Of a stretch of 64,000 nucleotides of DNA, positions 51,215-59,431 are shown in pieces. A program made the translations under genes and the position numbers. How positions within the stretch are numbered: the first letter of the stretch is position 1; each line of letters begins with the position of its first letter. Source of the stretch: an uncultured Lachnospiraceae bacterium (lineage in GTDB: Bacteria; Bacillota; Clostridia; Lachnospirales; Lachnospiraceae); assembly GCA_947178125.1 (NCBI GenBank), contig CAMWXB010000006.1:35638-99637 (forward strand), given 5' to 3'. The notes under the pieces are model-generated. The model did not search any database. It saw only the letters and a program-made list of their open reading frames with translations, and had not been told where the DNA came from.

Positions 51215-52210
51215 CTACTCCGTTTCCGATGTTGTTCTGCCGTATGCGTAAGTGACAGGGAGGCAGACGAGAGGCGGCTTAACAGTCATATTTTCCTGAA
51301 GAAGAAGTTCGACGCACATTTCCGCAATTTCAGGGACCGGCTGTACGATGGTGGAGCAGATATAGTCCTGGTCACCGAAAAGGCGTATGCCGTCGAAACC
51401 GATGACCTGTACATCTTCCGGAACATTCTGGTGCAGTCTGCGCAGCATTTTTAAGATGGAAAAAGCCAGATTGTCCGTTACGCAGAAAATGCCGTCGAAA
51501 GACAGCCTGCCATCGTAAATATGTTCTGTCAGAAATTTCTCAAATTCTTCAAGAGGGGCCCCATCGTCCAGAATTTTCATTTCATAAGAAAGACCACGGG
51601 AGAGGCATCCGTTTTCAAAACCGGCTTTGCGTTTATTCGGTTCATTGGTCAAAGAAGAGCCAATCCGCAGAAATGCAACTTTTTTACAGCCCAGGTCGGC
51701 CAGCTTCTCGGCGGCCAGCTGCCCGCCGGCGAAGTTATCGCAGGCTACACAGGGAATCTGCGGGCTTATGGAACGGTCGATTGCCACAAAAGGGGTGTTT
51801 TCTTCTATGACAAGGTTCGGATTATAGGTCAGTCCGATAATGCCGTCAACTTTGTTTTGTTGTACCATTGTCACATATTCCTGTTCCAGGGCGGCATCGA
51901 AGTCGGTGGAGCATAAAAGCATACGATATTTTCGCTTTAAAAGTGAGAGGTTAATATGATAGGCCAACATTGCAAAAAAGGGGTTCTGCATATTGGGAAT
52001 GAGCAGCGCGACGGTATAGGTCTTATTGGCCTTGAGTCCCTGTGCATAGCTGTTGACCTGATAGTTCAGCTTTTCGATTGCCTCCTCTACACGGATTCTG
52101 TACGATTCTCCTACCGGCAGCCCATTGACGACTTTGGATACCGTACCGAGGGCGACACCGGCTTCTTTTGCAACATCCTTCATGGTTGGAACAGAATTTT
52201 CTTTTTTCAT
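51215..52210 (-). CDS. LacI-family transcriptional regulator
   Basis: A 331-residue LacI/GalR repressor. HTH and hinge at 9-60 (TMKDVAKEAGVALGTVSKVVNG ... VEEAIEKLNYQVN), then a periplasmic-binding-protein-like effector domain (YTVALLIPNMQNPFFAML, VDGIIGLTYNPN, FVAIDRSI, VIGFDGIRL). Divergent from the fructan importer operon, whose leader contains two LacI-type palindromes, so it is the probable local repressor, released by a fructose-containing sugar (inference). GGAGG lies 13 bases before ATG 52210; an in-frame ATG at 52243 is possible. Confidence 0.92.
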   Translation of the reverse strand: MKKENSVPTMKDVAKEAGVALGTVSKVVNGLPVGESYRIRVEEAIEKLNYQVNSYAQGLKANKTYTVALLIPNMQNPFFAMLAYHINLSLLKRKYRMLLCSTDFDAALEQEYVTMVQQNKVDGIIGLTYNPNLVIEENTPFVAIDRSISPQIPCVACDNFAGGQLAAEKLADLGCKKVAFLRIGSSLTNEPNKRKAGFENGCLSRGLSYEMKILDDGAPLEEFEKFLTEHIYDGRLSFDGIFCVTDNLAFSILKMLRRLHQNVPEDVQVIGFDGIRLFGDQDYICSTIVQPVPEIAEMCVELLLQENMTVKPPLVCLPVTYAYGRTTSETE

Positions 52211-52398
52211 AGAAATAATCAGACCTCCTTCTGTCGTGTACATAATGTATGTTCTGTATAATAATAAAAATAAAGGTATTTCATGAAAAAAATGTAAAAA
52301 ATCATGAAATGAACAAAGGAAAAGCTTCTTTTTTTCACTTCATTATGGTCATTATAATCTGATTTTTTTAGTTTGTAAATAGAAAATGAAAAGAAAAA

Positions 52399-52410
52399 TG
52401 AAACGTTACA
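52399..52410. promoter_or_regulatory. LacI-type operator 1
   Basis: TGAAACGTTACA, 11 of 12 bases of the perfect palindrome TGAAACGTTTCA, centred on the ACGT core typical of LacI/GalR sites. Confidence 0.6.
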
Positions 52411-52506
52411 TGAAATTATAAAGGAAGATTTCACAAAATGGATGCGTAAAAATTGTTGATAATAACTAAAAATAGAAAAATGTACAATGGAATCATAGTA
52501 ATATTG

Positions 52507-52562
52507 TTGACTTTGTAAATATAAAATGATATTTTATAAACAGCAGAAGAAATAACGTTTCA
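52507..52562 (+). promoter_or_regulatory. Promoter and LacI-type operator 2 of the fructan operon
   Basis: TTGACT (52507-52512), 17-base spacer, TATTTT (52530-52535); the operator-like AATAACGTTTCA (52551-52562) lies just past the expected start, where a bound repressor would block transcription. The remaining 450-base divergent gap is very AT-rich and holds no gene. Confidence 0.55.
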
Positions 52563-52695
52563 CGAATGAAAGGCGCGCGACTTGTCATAGTGAGATGGGA
52601 TAAATGGAAATTCTGTGAAAAGCCATGAAAGAAATTTTGTGGATAGCACTATCGACGTGGACTGACTATTTCATAAAACGAAAAGGAGAGAAGAT

Positions 52696-53643
52696 ATGAA
52701 AAATAATAAGTCGGCTGCTGCCAACCGGGCGATAGCGCTGGGAGGGGGCAGAACGCTGAAAAGGCGTTTGAAAGATAATTGGCAGTTATATGCGATGCTC
52801 CTTGTTCCGGTGGTATTGACCGTTATTTACAAGTACATACCGATGTATGGTATACAGATTGCATTTCGGGATTATAAAGCGAGCCGGGGTATGTTCGGAA
52901 GCGAATGGATAGGCCTTGAATGGTTCGAGCGTTTCTTTACTGCTCCGACCTGTGCAAGAATGATCAAAAATACATTGTTGTTGAGTTTTTATAGTCTGCT
53001 GTGGGGATTCCCGATACCGATCATCCTCGCATTGATGCTGAATCAACTGCGGTTTCAGCGTTTTAAAAGAACGACGCAGACGGTGCTCTATGCGCCGCAC
53101 TTTATTTCTACAATGGTCATTTGTGGTATGATTCGTATTTTCCTGAGTCCTTCGGGCGGATTGATTAACCTGATAGCAGGGACATCCATAGATTTTCTTA
53201 CAGAGTCTACAGCATTTCGTACTATTTATATCGCTTCCGGCATCTGGCAGGATGCAGGATGGGGAATCATCGTTTATATGGCCACATTAAGTAACGTAGA
53301 TACTTCCCTTTATGAAGCGGCAAAAGTGGACGGCGCTTCCATGTTCCAGAGGATTCTTCATATTGATGTTCCGGCGTTGACTTCCATCATGGTATTGAAC
53401 CTCATTATGAGTGCGGGCGGTCTTATGAATGTCGGATTTGAAAAAGTATGGCTTTTACAGACGGATTTGAACAAGGCCACAAGCGATGTCATTGCTGTAT
53501 ATGTTTACCAGCAGGGTATTGAAAATGCCAAGTACAGTTATTCTACGGCGGTCGGTTTATTTAATACGGCGGTGAATATTATCCTGTTGATCGTAGTCAA
53601 TAAGATTGCCGGCAGAATATCCGAAGACACGAGTTTTATATAG
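52696..53643 (+). CDS. LplB-type sugar ABC permease (fructan block)
   Basis: First gene of the fructan importer operon, 315 residues with six membrane helices (first at about 30-50: LYAMLLVPVVLTVIYKYIPMYG) and the EAA loop EAAKVDGASMFQRILHI. Preceded by AAAGGAG. Together with the next two genes it forms a CUT1 importer lacking its own ATPase. Cargo inferred as fructo-oligosaccharide or sucrose from the GH32 and fructokinase genes in the same operon. Confidence 0.92.
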   Translation: MKNNKSAAANRAIALGGGRTLKRRLKDNWQLYAMLLVPVVLTVIYKYIPMYGIQIAFRDYKASRGMFGSEWIGLEWFERFFTAPTCARMIKNTLLLSFYSLLWGFPIPIILALMLNQLRFQRFKRTTQTVLYAPHFISTMVICGMIRIFLSPSGGLINLIAGTSIDFLTESTAFRTIYIASGIWQDAGWGIIVYMATLSNVDTSLYEAAKVDGASMFQRILHIDVPALTSIMVLNLIMSAGGLMNVGFEKVWLLQTDLNKATSDVIAVYVYQQGIENAKYSYSTAVGLFNTAVNIILLIVVNKIAGRISEDTSFI

Positions 53644-53653
53644 GAGGTGTGAT

Positions 53654-54562
53654 ATGAGAGCAAATACAAAAAAGGGAAAGCTGAGAGGGCTTTCTGAAAG
53701 AACCAGCGATATTGTGCTGGTGGTCATCTGCGCGGTAGTGCTGTTCATCGTTGCTTATCCGCTTTACTATGTACTGGTAGCTTCCGTATCCAATCCATAT
53801 GATGTATATGCCGGCAAGACATTTTTACTGCCGAGTCAGTTCACACTGGAAGGATATCGGGCTGTTTTTGCAGACCCCAGCATCCTGACGGGTTACTGGA
53901 ACAGTATTAAATATACGGTAGTCGGCACGGTGTTCTCTGTTGTAATATTGTATCTGACGGCATACCCGCTTAGCGTGAAAGGGCTGCCAGGACGAAAGTT
54001 CCTCAGCATTTTCTTCATTATAACGATGTATTTCGGCGGCGGGCTGGTTCCGACATACTTAGTCGTAAAACAGACAGGACTGATCAATAATATGTGGGCG
54101 CTGTTCCTTCCAGGCGGCGTTGCGGTCGGCAACATGATTATTGTAAGGAACTTCTTCGAGAACAGCATTCCTAAGGAGATGATAGAAGCAGCGGATATAG
54201 ACGGCGCTTCCAAATGGACCACGTTCCTGCGCATCGTCGTACCGCTCAGCCGTTCCATCATGGCGGTCATGGTCGTATTCAGTATGGTAGCATACTGGAA
54301 TGACTGGTTCACGGCATTGATCTATCTGCCGGGAACGGAAAGGGCTCCATTGTCATTGGTGCTGAGAAATATCCTGATTAAGAGTTCCGCCAGCGCAAGT
54401 CAGGCGAGTACCATTTCCGGCGGTTATGCGGAATTGAATAAACTGACGGAGATGATCAAATTTTCATCCATTATCGTAGCGGCGGCTCCTATGTTGATTG
54501 TTTATCCTTTCGTGCAGAAATATTTTGAAAAAGGCTTTATGGCAGGTGCGGTCAAAGGGTAA
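53654..54562 (+). CDS. YtcP-type sugar ABC permease (fructan block)
   Basis: Second permease, 302 residues, six membrane helices, EAA-type loop EAADIDGASKWTTFLRI, and the KGFMAGAVKG tail typical of YtcP. ATG 53654 has GGAGG right before it and starts 10 bases after the previous stop, so the genes are coupled; the frame upstream to 53606 overlaps the LplB-type gene and is rejected as start. Confidence 0.92.
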   Translation: MRANTKKGKLRGLSERTSDIVLVVICAVVLFIVAYPLYYVLVASVSNPYDVYAGKTFLLPSQFTLEGYRAVFADPSILTGYWNSIKYTVVGTVFSVVILYLTAYPLSVKGLPGRKFLSIFFIITMYFGGGLVPTYLVVKQTGLINNMWALFLPGGVAVGNMIIVRNFFENSIPKEMIEAADIDGASKWTTFLRIVVPLSRSIMAVMVVFSMVAYWNDWFTALIYLPGTERAPLSLVLRNILIKSSASASQASTISGGYAELNKLTEMIKFSSIIVAAAPMLIVYPFVQKYFEKGFMAGAVKG

Positions 54563-54612
54563 AGGGTGAGAAGAGATTTAAAAAGATTAAGGGAGAAGGA
54601 AGGAGCAGGAGG

Positions 54613-56283
54613 ATGAAAAAGAAATTTGGAAAAAAGATAGTGTCCTGTATGATAGCTGCTGGTCTTGTTTTGTCGGTGACAGCTTGTGGAAATGAATATG
54701 CCCATCATGAAAAGGGCGTTGCCAATACGGATACTTCACAGACGGAGTTTTCCATTATGGGCGCGATCAGTGCCCTGAGCGCAGGATATGAAAATAATGT
54801 TGTGTTAAATCAGCTTCAGGAAGAAGCGGGTATTCACATTAACTGGACCTGTATGAGTGATTCTTTGGCAGAACAGGTCAATATCCGCATTGCGGGCGGT
54901 GAGCTTCCTGATGCATTTCTGGCTGTTGGTTTTAATAACTATGATATATCGCGTTACGGGGATGATGGGACTTTTATAGACCTGTCCCCCTATCTGACAG
55001 AAGAGTATATGCCGAATTTGTGTAAGATTCTTGAAGAAAATCCGGATATCCGGAGCGCAATCACGATGGATGACGGATATATTTACGGCCTCCCGGCAGG
55101 AGAACGGATGGGGACGGCAGGTATCGGTGCGGAAGAAGATTACAGTATTTATACCATTCCGCAGTTTGCCATGATCAATAAGGCATGGCTGGATGAGCTG
55201 GGACTGGAAGTGCCGACTACATTGGATGAACTGCATACCGCGCTGCAGGCGTTTAAGGATAACGATATGAGCGCCACTTATTACGGGAATGCGCCGGGGA
55301 GTACGATTCCCATGAGTACGGGCTTTGACCAGTGGTGCTGGGGACAGAATATTTTCTATGCGGGATTCGGTTTTACCAACTGGCCCAATGATGTTTGCAA
55401 CGATCTGGTGCTGCGCGAAGATGGTACGGTGGAATTCATCTGTACTACGGATGAATACCGGGATGCGATGAATTATTTCCATAACTGGTATGCGGAAGGG
55501 CTGATGGATATTGAAATGTTCAGCCAGTCGGATACACAGTTGATCGCAAAATGTTCACAGGGATATGTAGGCGTAACGACATGGTGGTATATTGAAGAGG
55601 TTATGGGTGATTATGCGAGCGACTATGTATTTTTACCGATTCTTGACGGGCCTGACGGTACGCACAATGTGACAATAAGAACCGGCGGCGGTATCAACAG
55701 CGGGAACCTTTGCATTACAAAAGCGTGTGAGAGCCCGGCTAATCTGCTGAAATTTTTCGATATGTGGTATGACCCGGAAGTGGTTATGCAGTTACAGTAT
55801 GGACCGATCGGCGTTTACTTTACAGAGCAGGATGAAAACGGTGTATGGCTCAGCATTTCGGATGAAGAATGCCAGGCGAAGTACGGAAAAAGTCCCGGAG
55901 AATTAAAGGGCGAGATGGAAGTGTATGGACCTAAGCTGATTCTCAGCGACTATTATAACACGACTTTCAGGATGGAAGACCGCGCGATTGAACGTTTGAC
56001 GGATCTGTATGAATTTTGGATGCCATACGTTGACAATCCGGTTACTTATCCGGTAGACTGTGTATTTACGGGAAGGGAATTAGATACCATTGACTGGTAT
56101 AAGGCGAACTTTGAAAGCACTGTATCGGAGAATGAAGGCCTGTGGATCAAGAACGGCGGGCCGACAGATGAAGAGTGGGAAGCTTACCTGACGACTTTGA
56201 GCAAGAAGTGTGGTATGGATAAGCTGCTGGAGGTATATCAGGATGCATATGACCGTTATTCGGGCAAGGTGACTGCTGAATAG
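54613..56283 (+). CDS. Oligosaccharide-binding lipoprotein (fructan block)
   Basis: A 556-residue CUT1 substrate-binding protein. Signal peptide KIVSCMIAAGLVLSVTACG with lipobox VTAC (Cys25); the binding fold starts at FSIMGAISALSAG and contains WTCMSDSLAEQVNIRIAGGELPD. Larger than classical maltose-type proteins, same class as the LplA-type protein at 33579. Preceded by GGAGG. Between it and GH32 are 53 AT-rich bases without a clear terminator. Confidence 0.92.
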   Translation: MKKKFGKKIVSCMIAAGLVLSVTACGNEYAHHEKGVANTDTSQTEFSIMGAISALSAGYENNVVLNQLQEEAGIHINWTCMSDSLAEQVNIRIAGGELPDAFLAVGFNNYDISRYGDDGTFIDLSPYLTEEYMPNLCKILEENPDIRSAITMDDGYIYGLPAGERMGTAGIGAEEDYSIYTIPQFAMINKAWLDELGLEVPTTLDELHTALQAFKDNDMSATYYGNAPGSTIPMSTGFDQWCWGQNIFYAGFGFTNWPNDVCNDLVLREDGTVEFICTTDEYRDAMNYFHNWYAEGLMDIEMFSQSDTQLIAKCSQGYVGVTTWWYIEEVMGDYASDYVFLPILDGPDGTHNVTIRTGGGINSGNLCITKACESPANLLKFFDMWYDPEVVMQLQYGPIGVYFTEQDENGVWLSISDEECQAKYGKSPGELKGEMEVYGPKLILSDYYNTTFRMEDRAIERLTDLYEFWMPYVDNPVTYPVDCVFTGRELDTIDWYKANFESTVSENEGLWIKNGGPTDEEWEAYLTTLSKKCGMDKLLEVYQDAYDRYSGKVTAE

Positions 56284-56336
56284 CAGAATCAGGGTTTTGA
56301 AGATATAAATTATATAGTTATAAAAAGGAGATTGTT

Positions 56337-57827
56337 ATGACGAGTCAGACATTGCGTGATGCGCGAAAATATGAAGAGGCAATGGGGAATAAGATCAAGA
56401 AGGAACAAAGACCGGGATTTCATTTATCCGCCCGTGTTGGCTGGATGAATGACCCGAACGGTTTTTCCTTTCATAACGGCGAGTATCATTTATTTCATCA
56501 ATATTATCCGTATGATTCGCATTGGGGTTCGATGCACTGGGCGCATGTGGTAAGTGACGACCTTCTGCATTGGCGTTATCTGCCGGCTGCTCTGGCACCT
56601 GATGCGGAATATGACAGGGACGGCTGCTTCTCCGGAAGCGCCATCACCCTGCCGGATGGAAGACAACTGCTGCTGTATACGGGCGTTGCGAAAGAATCCC
56701 AGCCGGATGGCAGTATGCGGGATATACAGACTCAGTGTATTGCGGTGGGAGATGGAACCGATTATGAAAAGTACCCTGAGAATCCTGTCATTGACAGAAA
56801 TCTTTTGCCGGAAGATGGCAGTAAATATGATTTCCGCGATCCAAAAGTCTGGCAGAAGGCGGACGGCTCCTATCGATGCGTTGTGGGAAACTGTACGGGA
56901 GAGGGGGACGGAAGGATTCTTCTGTACAGTTCCCGGGACTGCATTCACTGGAAATATGAAAAAATACTGGCAGCGAACGAGAAGCGTTTTGGCAGAATGT
57001 GGGAATGTCCGGACTTCTTTATGCTGGACGGTAAGGCCGTTTTGTTAGTCAGCCCGCAGGATATGCTGCCACAGGGATTTGAATATCATAATGGAAACGG
57101 TACGCTCTGTTTGACCGGTACCTATGATGAGGAAACAGATACTTTTATAGAAGAAAAAAATCAGGCAATCGATTATGGCATTGACTTTTATGCGCCGCAG
57201 ACAGTTCTTGCGCCGGATGGAAGGCGTATCATGATTGGATGGATGCAGAACTGGGACACCTGCAATCTGCATTCTCCGGAACAGCCGTGGTTCGGTCAGA
57301 TGAGCCTGCCGAGAGAACTTTCTGTCAAAAATGGCCGTCTGTATCAGCAGCCGGTGCGGGAACTGGAAGCGCTGCGCGGAGAAAAAGTTGTGCATGAGAA
57401 TGTTACTTTTACGGATGTGATAAGACTGGATAGCGTTAAAGGCAGGAAGGTCGATATGGAATTGCTGCTTCGGCCGGGCGATGAACAGAATATATACAAA
57501 AAATTTGCGGTACGCTTTGCGCAGGATGAGAACTATCATACCGCTGTAAGCTTTCGCCCTTATGAGTCCATTCTGAAAATAGACAGAAAATTTTCCGGTT
57601 CCAGAAGGGCGATCATCCATCAGCGACGGTCGCTTGTCAATAGCGGGAACGGCCGAATTAAACTGCGGATTATTTTGGACAGCTTCAGCGCGGAGATTTT
57701 TGTAAATGATGGCGAGCATGTTTTATCGGCGACGCTCTATACGGATTTGTCGGCAGATGGCATTTCCTTCTTTGCGGACGGGCAGGTAACGATGGATGTT
57801 GTGAAGTATGACTTGGTGATGGAGTAG
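56337..57827 (+). CDS. GH32 beta-fructofuranosidase (sucrose/fructan hydrolase)
   Basis: Retaining GH32 enzyme, 496 residues. Nucleophile Asp39 in GWMNDPNG, transition-state stabiliser Asp168 in YDFRDPKVW, and acid/base Glu223 in MWECPDFFML form the complete triad; the five-bladed propeller is followed by a C-terminal beta sandwich (about 350-496). No signal peptide, so it cleaves imported fructans or sucrose in the cytoplasm. The operon has an ABC importer, not a PTS, so the substrate arrives unphosphorylated. GGAG precedes the ATG. Confidence 0.95.
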   Translation: MTSQTLRDARKYEEAMGNKIKKEQRPGFHLSARVGWMNDPNGFSFHNGEYHLFHQYYPYDSHWGSMHWAHVVSDDLLHWRYLPAALAPDAEYDRDGCFSGSAITLPDGRQLLLYTGVAKESQPDGSMRDIQTQCIAVGDGTDYEKYPENPVIDRNLLPEDGSKYDFRDPKVWQKADGSYRCVVGNCTGEGDGRILLYSSRDCIHWKYEKILAANEKRFGRMWECPDFFMLDGKAVLLVSPQDMLPQGFEYHNGNGTLCLTGTYDEETDTFIEEKNQAIDYGIDFYAPQTVLAPDGRRIMIGWMQNWDTCNLHSPEQPWFGQMSLPRELSVKNGRLYQQPVRELEALRGEKVVHENVTFTDVIRLDSVKGRKVDMELLLRPGDEQNIYKKFAVRFAQDENYHTAVSFRPYESILKIDRKFSGSRRAIIHQRRSLVNSGNGRIKLRIILDSFSAEIFVNDGEHVLSATLYTDLSADGISFFADGQVTMDVVKYDLVME

Positions 57828-57830
57828 GTT

Positions 57831-58796
57831 ATGAATATGAAAAAATACGACGTGACGGCATTGGGAGAACTGTTGATAGATTTTACGGAAAACGGCGTGA
57901 GCGGACAGGGAAATCCGCTGTTCGAGGCGAATCCGGGAGGTGCGCCGTGCAATGTTCTCGCCATGCTTACAAAGCTTGGCCATAGAACGGCTTTTATCGG
58001 AAAGGTCGGAAAAGACTTTTTCGGGGAACAGTTAAAGGCGGCAATAGCAGAAACCGGTATTTGTGCAGACTATTTGTGTATGGATGAGGAAGTGAATACG
58101 ACACTGGCGATGGTGCATACGCAGCCGGACGGTGACAGAGATTTTTCTTTTTATCGGAATCCGGGGGCTGATATGATGCTGACGGAAGAAGAAGTGCCGG
58201 AGGGATTAATTCGGGATTCTCTGATTTTTCATTTTGGAACACTGTCCATGACTCACGAGGGTGTGCGGAAGGCGACAAAGAAGGCTGTTCAGATTGCCGA
58301 AGAGGCCGGTTGTCTGATTTCCTTTGACCCAAATCTGCGTTTTCCACTCTGGAAAAGCGAGGGCGCGGCAAGGGAACAGGTATTATACGGATTGGAACAC
58401 TGCCATATTCTGAAAATCTCCGACAATGAAATTCAGTGGCTGACGGGAAGGGCCGATTATACGGAAGGTGTGAACTGGCTGAACGGAAAATACCATATTC
58501 CACTGATTCTTGTTTCTATGGGGAAAGAAGGAAGCCGTGCGTATTATCAGGGGAAGATGGTAGAGGCGGCGCCTTTTCTCAGAGAGGATACGGTGGAAAC
58601 GACCGGCGCCGGCGATACTTTCTGCGGATGTGTGCTTCATTATCTACTGGAGCATGATATTGAGAATCTGGAAGAGGATGGTCTGCGGGAAATGCTTCAT
58701 TTTGCGAACTGCGCAGCATCACTTATTACAACAAGGAAGGGCGCTCTGCGGGTAATGCCTTCTAAAGAAGAAATTGATCTTGTACGGCAGAATTGA
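57831..58796 (+). CDS. PfkB-family fructokinase
   Basis: Carbohydrate kinase of the PfkB family, 321 residues. The N-terminal signature GGAPCNVLAMLTKLGHRTAFIG and the C-terminal signature ETTGAGDTFCGCVL with catalytic base Asp262 are intact. Phosphorylates the fructose released by the GH32 enzyme encoded three bases upstream; GGAG within the end of that gene provides the ribosome site. Last gene of the operon before a very strong terminator. Confidence 0.94.
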   Translation: MNMKKYDVTALGELLIDFTENGVSGQGNPLFEANPGGAPCNVLAMLTKLGHRTAFIGKVGKDFFGEQLKAAIAETGICADYLCMDEEVNTTLAMVHTQPDGDRDFSFYRNPGADMMLTEEEVPEGLIRDSLIFHFGTLSMTHEGVRKATKKAVQIAEEAGCLISFDPNLRFPLWKSEGAAREQVLYGLEHCHILKISDNEIQWLTGRADYTEGVNWLNGKYHIPLILVSMGKEGSRAYYQGKMVEAAPFLREDTVETTGAGDTFCGCVLHYLLEHDIENLEEDGLREMLHFANCAASLITTRKGALRVMPSKEEIDLVRQN

Positions 58797-58810
58797 AAAA
58801 ATCGTTGAGA

Positions 58811-58860
58811 AAGAGGGTAATGAGCCGATAGGAATTCCTATCGGTTCATTACCCTCTTTT
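58811..58860 (+). terminator. Strong intrinsic terminator after fructan operon
   Basis: A 22-bp stem (58811-58832 with 58837-58858), loop AATT, then a T run. Confidence 0.95.
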
Positions 58861-58898
58861 GGCATGTATTTTTGCCGCAATGCTTTTCAATTTTAGGA

Positions 58899-58961
58899 TT
58901 GACATATCTGTCTAATTGCATTAGACTATTATTGTCTAACGCGATTAGACAATAATAGTCT
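58899..58961. promoter_or_regulatory. blaI-blaR1 promoter with two BlaI-type operators
   Basis: Perfect TTGACA (58899-58904) and TAGACT (58922-58927) at 17 bases. Two dyads GTCTAA-N5-TTAGAC lie at 58910-58926 (between the boxes) and 58934-58950, 24 bp apart. The second is the core of a perfect 37-bp palindrome (58925-58961, 16-bp arms). A BlaI dimer on each would block the polymerase. Confidence 0.85.
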
Positions 58962-59053
58962 GTTAGAAATTTTCAACCGAGCTTGTTCGGTTTACGCAGC
59001 GGTTTGTGCCTGATGGCCTAAAATCGCAGGCTGAGAAAGGGTATGGTCTAAAA

Positions 59054-59425
59054 ATGGAACAATACAAATTAGGGGAAATGGAACAGCGTTTTGCGGAGTT
59101 GATATGGGAGAATGCACCGATTGCGTCAGGACAGCTGGCCAAATTGTGCGAAACGGCCTTTGGCTGGAAGCGGACGACGGCTTATACGATGTTAAAGCGG
59201 CTTTGTGACAGAGGAATCTTTTCCAATGCAAAAGGCGTTGTTACCGTGGTGATGACGAGGGCGGAATTTCAAGCGGCGCAGGGAGAACAGTTCATCAATG
59301 AGAATTTTAACGGTTCGCTGCCGCAGTTTCTGCTCGCCTTTTCCAGAAGGAAAAAACTGAACGAAAAGGAAGTGGCACAGTTAAAGAAAATGATAGAAGA
59401 ATATGAGGAAGGAAAGGAGTTATGA
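59054..59425 (+). CDS. BlaI/MecI-family repressor
   Basis: A 123-residue winged-helix repressor (LGEMEQRFAELIWENAPIASGQLAKLC, then WKRTTAYTMLKRLCDRGIF; the C-terminal helices carry the dimerisation and cleavage region, near FNGSLPQFLLAFSRRKKL). It blocks its own operon until cleaved, directly or indirectly, by the BlaR1-type partner encoded six bases downstream. The start at 59054 gives the right N-terminus; the open frame from 59006 has no ribosome site. No beta-lactamase gene is adjacent, so the target may be elsewhere. Confidence 0.92.
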   Translation: MEQYKLGEMEQRFAELIWENAPIASGQLAKLCETAFGWKRTTAYTMLKRLCDRGIFSNAKGVVTVVMTRAEFQAAQGEQFINENFNGSLPQFLLAFSRRKKLNEKEVAQLKKMIEEYEEGKEL

Positions 59426-59431
59426 TGTAAT

